The notes beneath the pieces are model-generated. The model saw nothing but the letters and a program-made list of their open reading frames with translations. It was not told the origin of the DNA and did not search any database. Source: Accumulibacter sp. (GTDB lineage Bacteria; Pseudomonadota; Gammaproteobacteria; Burkholderiales; Rhodocyclaceae). From it: DNA of 64,000 nucleotides. Shown one piece after another: positions 55,601 to 63,390 of this stretch; positions within the stretch are counted from its first letter, which is position 1; each line of letters begins with the position of its first letter. Both the position numbers and the translations under genes were made by a program. Where the stretch lies: contig NZ_JAPUVI010000089.1 in NCBI RefSeq assembly GCF_029255285.1, positions 123,139 through 187,138 of the forward strand. The letters run 5' to 3'.

Positions 55601-55709
55601 GACCGAAGATCGTTCGCCGGACCGACTGCGCGCCGAGTTTCGCGTCGCGGCAGGCGAAGCCGGCCGCAGTTTGCGCGAGGTGCTGCGGGACGAGGTGCCG
55701 GGCTCCTGA
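52677..55709 (+). CDS. Hybrid sensor histidine kinase with two receivers and Hpt domain
   Basis: This is a 1010-residue membrane kinase. Two helices (near residues 8-31 and 290-315) flank a periplasmic Cache-type sensor domain. A coiled coil leads to HisKA with the phospho-His in [11 protein letters not shown] (~residue 358), then the ATPase domain ([24 protein letters not shown]). Two receiver domains follow: the first has Asp in [12 protein letters not shown], the second in [13 protein letters not shown]-terminal Hpt domain has the phospho-His in [13 protein letters not shown]. This is a full phosphorelay in one chain; its output regulator is not adjacent. GGGGAGGGG precedes the ATG. It is divergent from the ABC gene. 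Confidence 0.94.
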   Translation: MDKRSRIIGAFGAFGAGALAVIALIAYLIWSGYEEAIRLAETTSRNNAALIETRLDATFRRAEAHVLELAHALPVAALSKAAVAQHAAAIDAGLDVRRVNFPELVGLRVFDADGDLIYSSESKTTPRVNAADRDYFRQSRDGAQPGVFFSAVVVSRITGRPAMFIARAVRDGQGVFRGVVSASVELEFFQKLFQSLDVGAQGAIGVFRSDTFTPVVRWPALTGSHATPLPPGSATREAIAAGHKAATLTHQSPLDGVARIVSLRRLERYPFYVAAGIAVDDALAGWRVRSLVVGLSSLLLLLLLLALAGYLWRAESKLKALNDELETRVARRTSELEKARSAAEDANLAKSQFLANMSHELRTPMNAVLGMLELLRHTELSPAQHNYVSHAAGAADLLLKLLNSVLDLSKIDAGKMSIDLQPFRLDHLLRELSMLLSIGVGAKPVEVVFDIDPGMPRLLVGDSMCLQQVLVNLGGNAIKFTERGEVVLKVEVLACHDRQATLAFAVRDTGIGIAPENRARVFEDFAQAENSTNRRFGGTGLGLSISRRLVALMGGELSLESALGQGSTFRFALTLTVAAEPGEPADSPAARPSETLHVLVVDDNPVALSVLASMARSWGWQVDVASGGVEAIARVQARVDAAQPNYDALLVDWEMPGMDGWQTLLRVRELVTPQAAPVVIMVTAHSREKLLQRSEQERVGLDGYLVKPITASMLFDAMLEARAGRQPKPASPPPAATQPRRLAGLRLLVVEDNELNQIIARELLASQGAQVDIAADGEQGVAAVKAAQAPYDAVLMDVQMPVMDGFAATRAIRQELGRHDLPVIAMTANAMLSDRAACLAAGMDDHVGKPVNLANLVGVLLKHVRPVERGVESDMTPLAAPSAAQQPVLPTAPVAVVDVAAALAALGGDRLLYGRLLKAFLEQLERAPDELDRLLEGGDLTAAARLLHTFKGLAATVGASRLSVVAAAGESGLRRTEDRSPDRLRAEFRVAAGEAGRSLREVLRDEVPGS

Positions 55710-55738
55710 CACTCACCGGAAGTCGCGGCTGGCGAAAA

Positions 55739-55768
55739 TTGACAGCGCTCGCCCGGCGTCCCTATACT
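55739..55768 (+). promoter_or_regulatory. Strong sigma-70 promoter of the NarX-type kinase gene
   Basis: TTGACA (perfect -35, 55739-55744) and TATACT (55763-55768) are spaced by 18 bases. Transcription would start near 55776, which rules against a GTG start at 55782 and supports the ATG at 55827. Confidence 0.75.
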
Positions 55769-55826
55769 CCGGGCGCTGCCGGTGGATTCTCCTCTCCGCC
55801 ACCACGATGAGCACCTGGAGTTGTCC

Positions 55827-58800
55827 ATGAACGATGCCCACCGCCGGCGCGGCCCGCCAGCTACCTTCGACGACGCCTGCCGGCTGATCCGGGAACTGCA
55901 AAGTCGAAACGAGGCATTGTCGGCCGAACTCGCGGCGCGCGAGCAGGCGGCAGCCGATCTCCAGTTCAGCGAAGCGCAGTATCGGGCGGTCATCGAAACC
56001 TCGCCGGACGGCTTCTGGGTGGTCGACCGCGAGGGCTGCCTGCTCGAGGCGAACGAGACCTATGCTCGCCTGTCCGGTTACAGCCGCGCCGAACTGCGCG
56101 GCATGCACATCGCGGATTTGGAGGCGGAGGAAGATCAAGCGGCCGTGATGGCCCACATGGAAAGGATCGTCGAGCAAGGTAGCGATCTGTTTCAGACCCG
56201 GCATCGCGCGAAAAGCGGCCGCCTCTGGCACGCCGAGATCAACGTTGCGTATTGGCCGCTGGCCGGCCGTCGCTTTTTCGCCTTCGTGCGCGATGTTCAT
56301 CGACGGCAACGCGCCGAAGTCCTCGTGCGGGCGCGGCTTCGCCTGTCGGATCTTGCCCGGACCGGGACTCTCGAAGAAGTGCTGCGCACGGCGCTGGACA
56401 TCGCCGAAGAGTACACCGCCAGCGAATTCGGTTTTTTTCATTTCGTGAACGAAGATCAAGGGCAGCTCACCCGGCAGGCCTGGTCGACCCAGCCGCTGCA
56501 GAAGATGCGCCCTGTCCTCGCTCCCCCGCTGGACTGTGCGGTCGGCGAGGCGGGCGTATGGATCGAGACTGTTCAGCGTCGCGCGCCGGTCATCCACAAC
56601 GACGCCACACATCTGTCTGGCCGTTCCGGCTCGCCCGGTCGCTCGGCGCTGAGCCGGCAACTGACGGTTCCCATCCTGCGCGGCGAAGCGGTGGTGGCGG
56701 TGGTCGGCGTCGGCGACAAGCCGGAGGACTACACCGACGACGACGTGACGATGCTGCGCGAACGGGCGTCGATGACCATGGACCTGGTCGAGCGCAAGCA
56801 GGCGGAAGAAACGCTGCGCGAGAGCGAGGGGTTCGCCAAGGCGGTGCTGGACGCCGTCGAGGCGCACATCGCCGTGCTCGATCGCGCTGGGGTGATCGTC
56901 GCGGTCAATGAGCCCTGGCGGCGTTTTGCCTGCGCCAATTCGACGACGCTCGGCAAACCGGCGGAAAGCTGCGGCGTGGGCGTCGACTATCTCGCCGTCT
57001 GCCGGCGCAGCGCCGGTCGATCGGCGCAGAACGCGATGGCGGTTCACGACGGGATCGTCGCCGTCATCGAAGGACGGGCGCCGACTTTTCACTGCGAATA
57101 CCCCTGCCACTCGCCCGGCGAGCAACGCTGGTTTGCACTGACCGTGACGCCCCTCGGCCAGGGGGAGAGAGGCGCCGTCGTCGCCCACTCGAACATTACA
57201 GGCCTCAAGCGGACGGAGGAGGCGCTGCGCGAGAGCGAGCAGCGCTTCCGCGGCTATTTCGAACTTGGCCTGATCGGTATGGCCGTGACCTCGGCGGAAA
57301 AGGGCTGGCTGCAGGTCAATGACCGTCCGTGCGAGATTCTCGGTTTTTTGCGCGAAGATCTGTCGGGCAAGACCTGGGCCGAAATCACTCATCCGGACGA
57401 TCTCCCTGGCGATCTGGCGCAGTTGGACCAGGTGCTGGCACTAGCGGGTCGAACCGACCGCTTCCTGGCGATGGTGCAGGACATCAGTCAACGCAAGCAG
57501 GCCGAACGCCGCATCGTCGAGAGTCGGAATGAACTGCAAAGGGTCTACGATTCCATTCCGGTGATGATCTGTCAGTTGGACCAGGAGCGCAAGGTGGTCG
57601 AAGCGAACGCTTTCTTTCGCTCGCGTACCGGTTGGCCGGACAACCCGATCAACCTGTCGGACCGCGCCTGCGGTCTGCTGGGCTGCGTTCACGCGCTCGA
57701 CGATGCGCGGGGTTGCGGCTTCGGGCCGGACTGTCGAAGCTGCACGCTGCGTCGCGCCATCCAGGACACGATCGACACCGGTCAGCCCCATGTCGGCATC
57801 GAATACCATACGCGGCTGTGCGTCGACGGCGTCGAGAGCGACTTCACCGCGCTTTGCTCGACCGCAGCGATACGGAACAACGGCCAGCCCCGGGTCTTGC
57901 TGAGCCTGATCGACATCACGGACCGCAAGCGTGCCGAGCAGCAGTTGCAGCTCACGCAGTTTTCCACCGACGAAGCGGCTCTGGCGATTTTCTGGCTCGA
58001 TGTCGACAACCGGGTTTTCTACGCCAATGCCGAGGCCTGCCGCTCGCTTGGCTACAGTCTGGCCGACCTGCGGACCTTACGGGCATGTGATGTCGCGCCG
58101 GCGTTTCCCGAGTCGATCAGCCGGTCGTTCTGGCGGGAGATCCGCCAGAGCCGGGTGGTCCATTTCGAATCCATTTTCCGGCGCCGGGACGGCTCCAGCT
58201 TTCCTGTCGACCTGTCGATCAAGCATGCGAGGTATCAGGGCAGGGAGTACATTTTCGCCTTTGCACAGGATATCACCGACCGCAAGCGGGCCGAACTCCA
58301 CTTGGCGGAGAGCAACGAGCGCCTGCGGCAGCTTTCGCAGCGGCTGTTGTCGGTCCAGGAAGAGGAGCGGCGCGCCCTGGCGCGTGAGTTGCACGACGAC
58401 TTCGGTCAACAACTGGGGGCGCTCAAGGTCAATCTGGCGATGCTCGAACGTGACGTCGAGCACGCCGGTCACCGCCGCCGCCTGGCCGACTGCATCGAGA
58501 TCGCGCAGTACGCCCGCGAGCACATCCAGGACACCGCCCGCCGGCTCCGTCCGCCTATCCTCGACGACCTCGGTCTGGCCGAAACCCTCCGCTGGTATGC
58601 GCGCAGTCAGGCCGAACGCGCCGGCTGCGTCATCGAAGTCAATGATCGCCTGGCCAACCTGTCGCCCGAGCTCGAAACGGCGGCGTTTCGCATCGTCCAG
58701 GAAGCGGTCAGCAATGCCATCCGGCACGGCAAGGCGCGGCGCATCGTGATCGACGCGGCGGTCGATGGCAGAGACCTGTCGTTGGTGATCGCGGACGATG

Positions 58801-58970
58801 GTTGTGGTTTCGACCCGCAGGCGATTTCCTACGGATTCCAGTCCGGCCTCGGGTTGATCGGCATGCGTGAGCGCAGCGCGTTGCTCGGCGGGAGATTCGT
58901 GCTCGCCAGTCAGCCGGGCAGTGGCGTGCGCATCGAGGTCACGCTTCCCCTGTTGCCGGCCGCGTCATGA
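55827..58970 (+). CDS. Multi-PAS/GAF sensor histidine kinase, NarX (HisKA_3) type
   Basis: This is a 1047-residue soluble kinase with GGAG before the ATG at 55827. Domains in order are PAS (~residues 45-160), GAF (~165-325), PAS with two cysteines (~330-460), a shortened PAS (~470-570), a PAS region rich in cysteine (CGLLGCVH, CGFGPDCRSC; ~570-710) and PAS (~715-835). A HisKA_3 domain with the phospho-His in ARELHDDFGQQ and a small ATPase domain (NAIRHGKA, DDGCGFDP, GLGLIGM) end the protein. It has no transmembrane segment, so signals are cytoplasmic. Its stop codon overlaps the response-regulator start (ATGA), so the two form a dedicated pair. Confidence 0.93.
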   Translation: MNDAHRRRGPPATFDDACRLIRELQSRNEALSAELAAREQAAADLQFSEAQYRAVIETSPDGFWVVDREGCLLEANETYARLSGYSRAELRGMHIADLEAEEDQAAVMAHMERIVEQGSDLFQTRHRAKSGRLWHAEINVAYWPLAGRRFFAFVRDVHRRQRAEVLVRARLRLSDLARTGTLEEVLRTALDIAEEYTASEFGFFHFVNEDQGQLTRQAWSTQPLQKMRPVLAPPLDCAVGEAGVWIETVQRRAPVIHNDATHLSGRSGSPGRSALSRQLTVPILRGEAVVAVVGVGDKPEDYTDDDVTMLRERASMTMDLVERKQAEETLRESEGFAKAVLDAVEAHIAVLDRAGVIVAVNEPWRRFACANSTTLGKPAESCGVGVDYLAVCRRSAGRSAQNAMAVHDGIVAVIEGRAPTFHCEYPCHSPGEQRWFALTVTPLGQGERGAVVAHSNITGLKRTEEALRESEQRFRGYFELGLIGMAVTSAEKGWLQVNDRPCEILGFLREDLSGKTWAEITHPDDLPGDLAQLDQVLALAGRTDRFLAMVQDISQRKQAERRIVESRNELQRVYDSIPVMICQLDQERKVVEANAFFRSRTGWPDNPINLSDRACGLLGCVHALDDARGCGFGPDCRSCTLRRAIQDTIDTGQPHVGIEYHTRLCVDGVESDFTALCSTAAIRNNGQPRVLLSLIDITDRKRAEQQLQLTQFSTDEAALAIFWLDVDNRVFYANAEACRSLGYSLADLRTLRACDVAPAFPESISRSFWREIRQSRVVHFESIFRRRDGSSFPVDLSIKHARYQGREYIFAFAQDITDRKRAELHLAESNERLRQLSQRLLSVQEEERRALARELHDDFGQQLGALKVNLAMLERDVEHAGHRRRLADCIEIAQYAREHIQDTARRLRPPILDDLGLAETLRWYARSQAERAGCVIEVNDRLANLSPELETAAFRIVQEAVSNAIRHGKARRIVIDAAVDGRDLSLVIADDGCGFDPQAISYGFQSGLGLIGMRERSALLGGRFVLASQPGSGVRIEVTLPLLPAAS

Positions 58971-59635
58971 AACCGCTGCGCGTCTTGCTGGCCGACGACC
59001 ATACCCTGATGCGGGCTGGTCTGCGCAAACTGGTCGAAGGGATCCAGGGTTTCCAGGTCATCGCCGAGGCGAGCGATGGGCGCGAAACGGTCCGTCTGGC
59101 GCGCGAGTCGGAACCGGACATCGTGCTGCTCGACATCAGCATGCCGGGTTTGAACGGCCTCGACGCCACGGCGCTGATCGTCAAGGCGACGCCCGCGGCG
59201 CGCGTCGTCGTTCTGTCGATGCACACCACCGAGGGCTACGTTCTGGCGGCGCTGCGCGCCGGCGCGGTCGGCTATGTCGTCAAGGACGCCGCGGTCGACG
59301 AACTGGAGCGCGCCCTGCGCGCCGTCGGCAACGGGCAGGGCTGGCTCAGCCCGGTCGTCTCGCGCCACCTGTTCGACGACTACTTGCGGCTGGCCGCCAG
59401 CCGGGATGACGCCCCGTCGGCGGTCGGCAACGACCTGTTGACGCCCCGTCAGCGCGAAATCCTGCAGCTCGTCGCCGAGGGCTGCACGACGCGTGACATC
59501 GCCGAGCGGCTGTGTGTCAGCCTGCGCACGGTCGAGACCCACCGTGCGCAACTCATGGAACGGCTCAACATTCACGACGTTGCCGGATTGACGCGCTTCG
59601 CCATTCGCAGCGGACTGGTCGACCCTTTCCGCTGA
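58967..59635 (+). CDS. NarL/FixJ-family response regulator
   Basis: This 222-residue regulator is paired with the preceding kinase (four-base overlap). The receiver domain (1-120) has the acidic pair DDH (10-12), the phospho-Asp in VLLDISMPG and the conserved Lys in YVVKDAA. The C-terminal LuxR-type helix-turn-helix has LTPRQREILQLVAEGCTTRD and VSLRTVETHR, which recognise DNA. A 71-bp element begins ten bases after the stop codon and is repeated upstream of the CheY-like gene; it is a candidate binding site, but that is untested. Confidence 0.95.
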   Translation: MKPLRVLLADDHTLMRAGLRKLVEGIQGFQVIAEASDGRETVRLARESEPDIVLLDISMPGLNGLDATALIVKATPAARVVVLSMHTTEGYVLAALRAGAVGYVVKDAAVDELERALRAVGNGQGWLSPVVSRHLFDDYLRLAASRDDAPSAVGNDLLTPRQREILQLVAEGCTTRDIAERLCVSLRTVETHRAQLMERLNIHDVAGLTRFAIRSGLVDPFR

Positions 59636-59645
59636 TTCGCCCGAA

Positions 59646-59716
59646 ATCCGTAGTTTTCCCCGCCTGGAATACCGAACATTCTGGATGCCTCGACTTGCCC
59701 ACCGTGCGCTAAGGTG
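59646..59716 (+). repeat. 71-bp regulatory repeat, copy A (before the GGDEF-EAL gene)
   Basis: It begins ATCCGTAGTTTTCCCC and ends GCGCTAAGGTG. It is the same length as copy B at 62567-62637 and identical at 56 of 71 positions without gaps; weaker similarity (GATCAG at the same offset) continues for about 35 more bases. It contains two CTGGA boxes 17 bases apart (59664, 59681), the same spacing as in copy B. The conserved start and end, with changes in the middle, suggest a functional promoter or operator. Confidence 0.8.
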
Positions 59717-59902
59717 CTTCGTCGGTGATCAGAGGTCACCTTGTCGCCACCTTTGGCTTTCGACCCGCTTTGTTCGACGGTTGTGCCGGCTGCGCAGGCG
59801 GACACTCCTGGCGTAGCACGGCAGACCTCGTGTCGCTGGGCTGGCTGGCGATTCAGTCGTCCGCCGGCACCGTTTGCCCAGCCACCGGAGGTTTTCCTAG
59901 TT

Positions 59903-62476
59903 TTGAATGAAGAGCGTTCCTCCACCGTGCCCACGCCGGCCACCGCCCCGGGCCATGGCAAGCGAACGCGCTCGCCATTTCGCCGCCCGCTGCTGGCTGT
60001 GGCGACCCATCTCGACGTCTGGTGCTGGGGCATCGCGCTACTGTGGACGCTGCTCATCCTGGCGTTGGCCGGCTGGCAGGTACACCAGAGCCGGGCCACG
60101 GCGTGGGCGATGGCGAGGAACTTGGCCGAGGAAAGCTACAACAAGGACGTGCTCTTCCGACGCTGGGCGAGTCGGCACGGCGGCGTCTATGCGCCGATGA
60201 CCGAGCAGACGCCGCCCAATCCCCACCTCGACGTGCCCGAGCGGGAGGTGCTGACCCCGTCCGGGCGGACGCTGACGCTGATCAATCCGGCCTATATGAC
60301 GCGGCAGTTGCACGAGATGGAAGCCGTTGCCCGCGGCGTGCGCGGCCATATCACCAGCCTGCGGCCTATCCGGCCGGCCAACGCGCCCGACGATTGGGAG
60401 AGACAGGCGCTCGAGTCCTTCGAACGCGGTCAGAGCGAAGCCGTTTCGCTGGAGACGTTGGACGGGCAAACCCATCTGCGCTTCATGCGGCCCCTGATCG
60501 CCGACAAGTCCTGCCTGAAATGCCACGCCAAGCAGGGCTACCGCGAGGGCGACATCCGGGGCGGCATCAGCGTCGCCGTGCCCTGGGAGCCTTATCGGCA
60601 AGCGCTCAATGGGCAACTGACGGCTACGGCAGGCGGTTACGGCGCCGTCTGGGGGCTGGGTTTACTGGGCCTCGGCTGGGGCCGCCGGCGACTGCGCGCC
60701 GAGTTGAGCGAACGCCGGCAGCGCGAGGAGACTCTGCGGTCCAACGAAGCGAAGCTGGAGAGTATTTTTCGCGCTGCACCGGTCGGCATGGGGCTGGTCA
60801 GCCGACGCATCATTCTCGAAGTCAACCCGACCTTGTGCCAGATGACCGGCTATTCGCCGGCCGATTTGTGCGGGCGCGACGCCCGTCTGCTCTACCTCGA
60901 CGACCACGACTACGATCGCGTCGGCAAGGAAAAATACCGCCAGATTGCCGAACGCGGCGTCGGTACGGTCGAGGTGCGCTGGCAGCGCAAGGACGGCGAA
61001 ATCATCTGGATCGTCCTCAGCTCGGCGCCACTCGACATCGACGATCTGAGCAAGGGAGTCACTTTCTCGGCGCTCGACATCAGCGAGCGCAAACGGGCCG
61101 AGGAGCGGCTCGCACACCTGATCTACCATGACGATCTCACCCACTTGCCCAACCGTGTCCTGCTCACCGACCGCCTGCAACAGGCCATGGCGCAGAGCCG
61201 GCGCGACCAGCGGAAACTGGCGGTCGTCTACCTGGACCTCGATGGCTTCAAGCCGCTCAACGACACCTGGGGACACGAGCGAGGCGATCAGGTACTGGTC
61301 GAGGTGGCCCGGCGCCTCAAACACTGCGTGCGCGCCGGCGACACCGTGGCGCGCCTGGGCGGCGACGAATTCGTCGTGCTGCTCGGCGACCTCGATGATG
61401 TCGAGGAATGCGAACTGGCCCTGGGTCGCGTGTTCGCCGCCCTGGAGAACCCCTTTATGATCGCCGGTCGGCCGCTGCCGCTGACGGCCAGCCTGGGCGT
61501 GACGATCTATCCGGACGACGAGTCCGATCCGGAGGTTCTCTTGCGCCATGGCGACCAGGCGATGTACGCCGCCAAACAGGCCGGCGGGCACCGCTATCAC
61601 TGGTTTGACGCCGACTACGACCGGCGCGCCCGGGGCCATCGGGATTTGCTCGACCGCGCCGAAGCCGGTCTCGCGGCCGGGGAATTCCGACTGCATTACC
61701 AGCCCAAGGTCGACATGCGCAGTGGCGCGGTGATCGGCGCCGAAGCCTTGATCCGCTGGGCGGACCCCGAACGCGGCTTGCTCTCGCCGGCCCGCTTCAT
61801 GCCGGCGATCGAAAACAGCGAGCTGGCGATCACCGTCGATCGCTGGGTGATGGCGGAGTCCTTGCGCCAGATCAGCGCCTGGGCCGAACACGGCCTGCAT
61901 TTGCCGGTGAGCGTCAATGTCTGCGGGCGGCACCTGCAGCAGCCGGATTTTGTCGCCCGATTGCAATCCGTGCTGGCCGAATATCCGGCCGTCCCGGCGG
62001 ACGGTTTCGAGCTCGAGATCCTGGAAACGGCCGCTCTCGACGACATCGCCGAAGTCTCCCGGCGGATCGAAGACTGCCGGCGCCTGGGCGTACGCTTCTC
62101 GCTCGACGACTTCGGTACCGGCTACTCGTCGCTGACCTATCTCAAGCACCTGCCGGTGCAGTCGCTGAAGATCGACCAGTCCTTCGTGTGCAACCTGCTG
62201 GTCGATGCCGACGCGCAAGCCATCGTCGAAGGCGTCATCGGTCTGTCGGTGGCCTTCCGGCGCGAGGTGATCGCCGAGGGTGTGGAGACCGACGCGCATG
62301 GCTGCCAGTTGCTGCGCCTGGGTTGCCGCCTGGCGCAAGGCTATGGCGTTGCGCGGCCGATGCCGGCCGAGGAGATTCCCGCGTGGATTGCCGGCTGGCG
62401 TCCTCCGGCTGTCTGGAGCGATGGAGCGGGCCTGCGCGCGACCGGCACGCGGCCCTGGCCGGAAGCCGGCTTGTGA
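59903..62476 (+). CDS. Haem-binding DUF3365 / PAS / GGDEF / EAL cyclic-di-GMP protein
   Basis: This ~857-residue membrane protein (TTG start at 59903 chosen for a GGAGG site; a GTG at 59927 is also possible) makes or breaks cyclic-di-GMP. A membrane helix (LLWTLLILALAGW) precedes a periplasmic DUF3365-type sensor with the haem-c motif CLKCH near residue 210, and a second helix follows. A PAS domain (~290-400) leads to GGDEF with the motif intact (RLGGDEF) and an RAGD inhibition site five residues before it. The EAL domain is also intact (AEALIRW, DDFGTGYSS). Redox or gas control of cyclic-di-GMP is likely. Which activity dominates cannot be told from sequence. Confidence 0.9.
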   Translation: MNEERSSTVPTPATAPGHGKRTRSPFRRPLLAVATHLDVWCWGIALLWTLLILALAGWQVHQSRATAWAMARNLAEESYNKDVLFRRWASRHGGVYAPMTEQTPPNPHLDVPEREVLTPSGRTLTLINPAYMTRQLHEMEAVARGVRGHITSLRPIRPANAPDDWERQALESFERGQSEAVSLETLDGQTHLRFMRPLIADKSCLKCHAKQGYREGDIRGGISVAVPWEPYRQALNGQLTATAGGYGAVWGLGLLGLGWGRRRLRAELSERRQREETLRSNEAKLESIFRAAPVGMGLVSRRIILEVNPTLCQMTGYSPADLCGRDARLLYLDDHDYDRVGKEKYRQIAERGVGTVEVRWQRKDGEIIWIVLSSAPLDIDDLSKGVTFSALDISERKRAEERLAHLIYHDDLTHLPNRVLLTDRLQQAMAQSRRDQRKLAVVYLDLDGFKPLNDTWGHERGDQVLVEVARRLKHCVRAGDTVARLGGDEFVVLLGDLDDVEECELALGRVFAALENPFMIAGRPLPLTASLGVTIYPDDESDPEVLLRHGDQAMYAAKQAGGHRYHWFDADYDRRARGHRDLLDRAEAGLAAGEFRLHYQPKVDMRSGAVIGAEALIRWADPERGLLSPARFMPAIENSELAITVDRWVMAESLRQISAWAEHGLHLPVSVNVCGRHLQQPDFVARLQSVLAEYPAVPADGFELEILETAALDDIAEVSRRIEDCRRLGVRFSLDDFGTGYSSLTYLKHLPVQSLKIDQSFVCNLLVDADAQAIVEGVIGLSVAFRREVIAEGVETDAHGCQLLRLGCRLAQGYGVARPMPAEEIPAWIAGWRPPAVWSDGAGLRATGTRPWPEAGL

Positions 62477-62566
62477 GATGGCGGCGGCGCTTGCTGGTCG
62501 ACGACCCTGCAGCGTGGCCCGCAGATCGCTTGCCGGATTTGCCCGGTACTCCGGAAATGGCGCGAG
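62477..62566. other. Short gap between the GGDEF-EAL gene and repeat copy B
   Basis: These 90 bases contain no recognisable signal. Together with the repeat and the following leader they make up the 431-base gap before the CheY-like gene. Confidence 0.35.
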
Positions 62567-62637
62567 ATCCGTAGTTTTCCCCTCCTGGATTACCAAGTAT
62601 TCTGGATGCACCGGTTTGTCGGTAGCGCGCTAAGGTG
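62567..62637 (+). repeat. 71-bp regulatory repeat, copy B (before the CheY-like gene)
   Basis: Same element as copy A, with CTGGA boxes at 62585 and 62602. It lies 270 bases before the CheY-like start codon, so the transcript would have a long leader (62638-62907). An open frame through that leader is in frame with the CheY-like gene but has no good ribosome site, so it is treated as non-coding. Confidence 0.8.
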
Positions 62638-62907
62638 ACCGCCATGCGATCAGGGGATTTGCTTGCCGCCAAGTGCCACCTCTCGGCCGGCGCTTCGGTC
62701 GTCCGCCATAGCGGCAACCACGGCGGTGGCGGTCGACCGGCTGTCCGGCCATGTGAGGTGCAGCGATATACTGCTGGCCGCAGTGGCCTGAAACCCGACG
62801 CGCCGTACGGCATGGCGCCGCGGCTGCCTTGGCAGTGGGCCTGCCGCCGCTGCAGTGAGCGGGCTACCCACGCTACTTCCCTATCATCAACCGAAGGAGA
62901 ACCAAAG

Positions 62908-63276
62908 ATGTCCAAAACCATTTTCCTGGTCGACGATTCGGCGACCATTCTGCTCAGTGTGTCGGGCATTCTCGGCAAGGCCGGATTCGCGGTCGAGAAG
63001 GCGTCGAACGGCGAAGAAGCGCTGAAGAAGCTCAACGGCGGGTTGAAGATCGATTTGCTGATCACCGATCTCAACATGCCGGGCATGAACGGCATCGAGC
63101 TGATCAAGAAAGTCCGCACGCTGGGCGCCTACCGTTTCGTCCCGATCCTGTTCCTGACCACCGAATCGCAACAGAGCCGCAAGCTGGAAGCCAAAGCCGC
63201 CGGCGCCTCGGGCTGGATCGTCAAACCGGCGAGCGCCGACGACCTGCTCAACACCATCAAGCTGGTCCTCCACTGA
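62908..63276 (+). CDS. Single-domain CheY-like response regulator
   Basis: This is a 122-residue receiver without an output domain. The acidic pair (Asp9, Asp10), phospho-Asp54 in LLITDLNMPGMNG, Thr in LFLTTES and the conserved Lys in WIVKPAS are all present. Such proteins bind flagellar motors or act as phospho-relays. A strong AAGGAG site precedes the ATG at 62908. The next gene encodes a chemoreceptor-like protein, so a chemotaxis role is likely, although no CheA is in the window. Confidence 0.93.
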   Translation: MSKTIFLVDDSATILLSVSGILGKAGFAVEKASNGEEALKKLNGGLKIDLLITDLNMPGMNGIELIKKVRTLGAYRFVPILFLTTESQQSRKLEAKAAGASGWIVKPASADDLLNTIKLVLH

Positions 63277-63390
63277 GAAGCGTTGGCCAAGCGGTCGCCA
63301 ACACGACCATAGCCATGGCAGCTTATTAAACCAGAGGCTTATGTCTTGTCGGCGTAAGATCGCGCCTTTCTCCCGCTCGGAGGCCTCCCC

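Noticed and set aside
55713-57392. 559-residue minus-strand frame opposite the NarX-type kinase
   Set aside because: Antisense to clear PAS and GAF domains and to a near-consensus promoter.
60662-62611. 649-residue minus-strand frame opposite the GGDEF-EAL gene
   Set aside because: Shadow of intact GGDEF and EAL domains; it would also run through repeat copy B.
62820-62845. Second sigma-54-like site before the CheY-like gene
   Set aside because: GG and GC are 10 bases apart, but the -12 box is CTGC and the -24 box is poor; not convincing.
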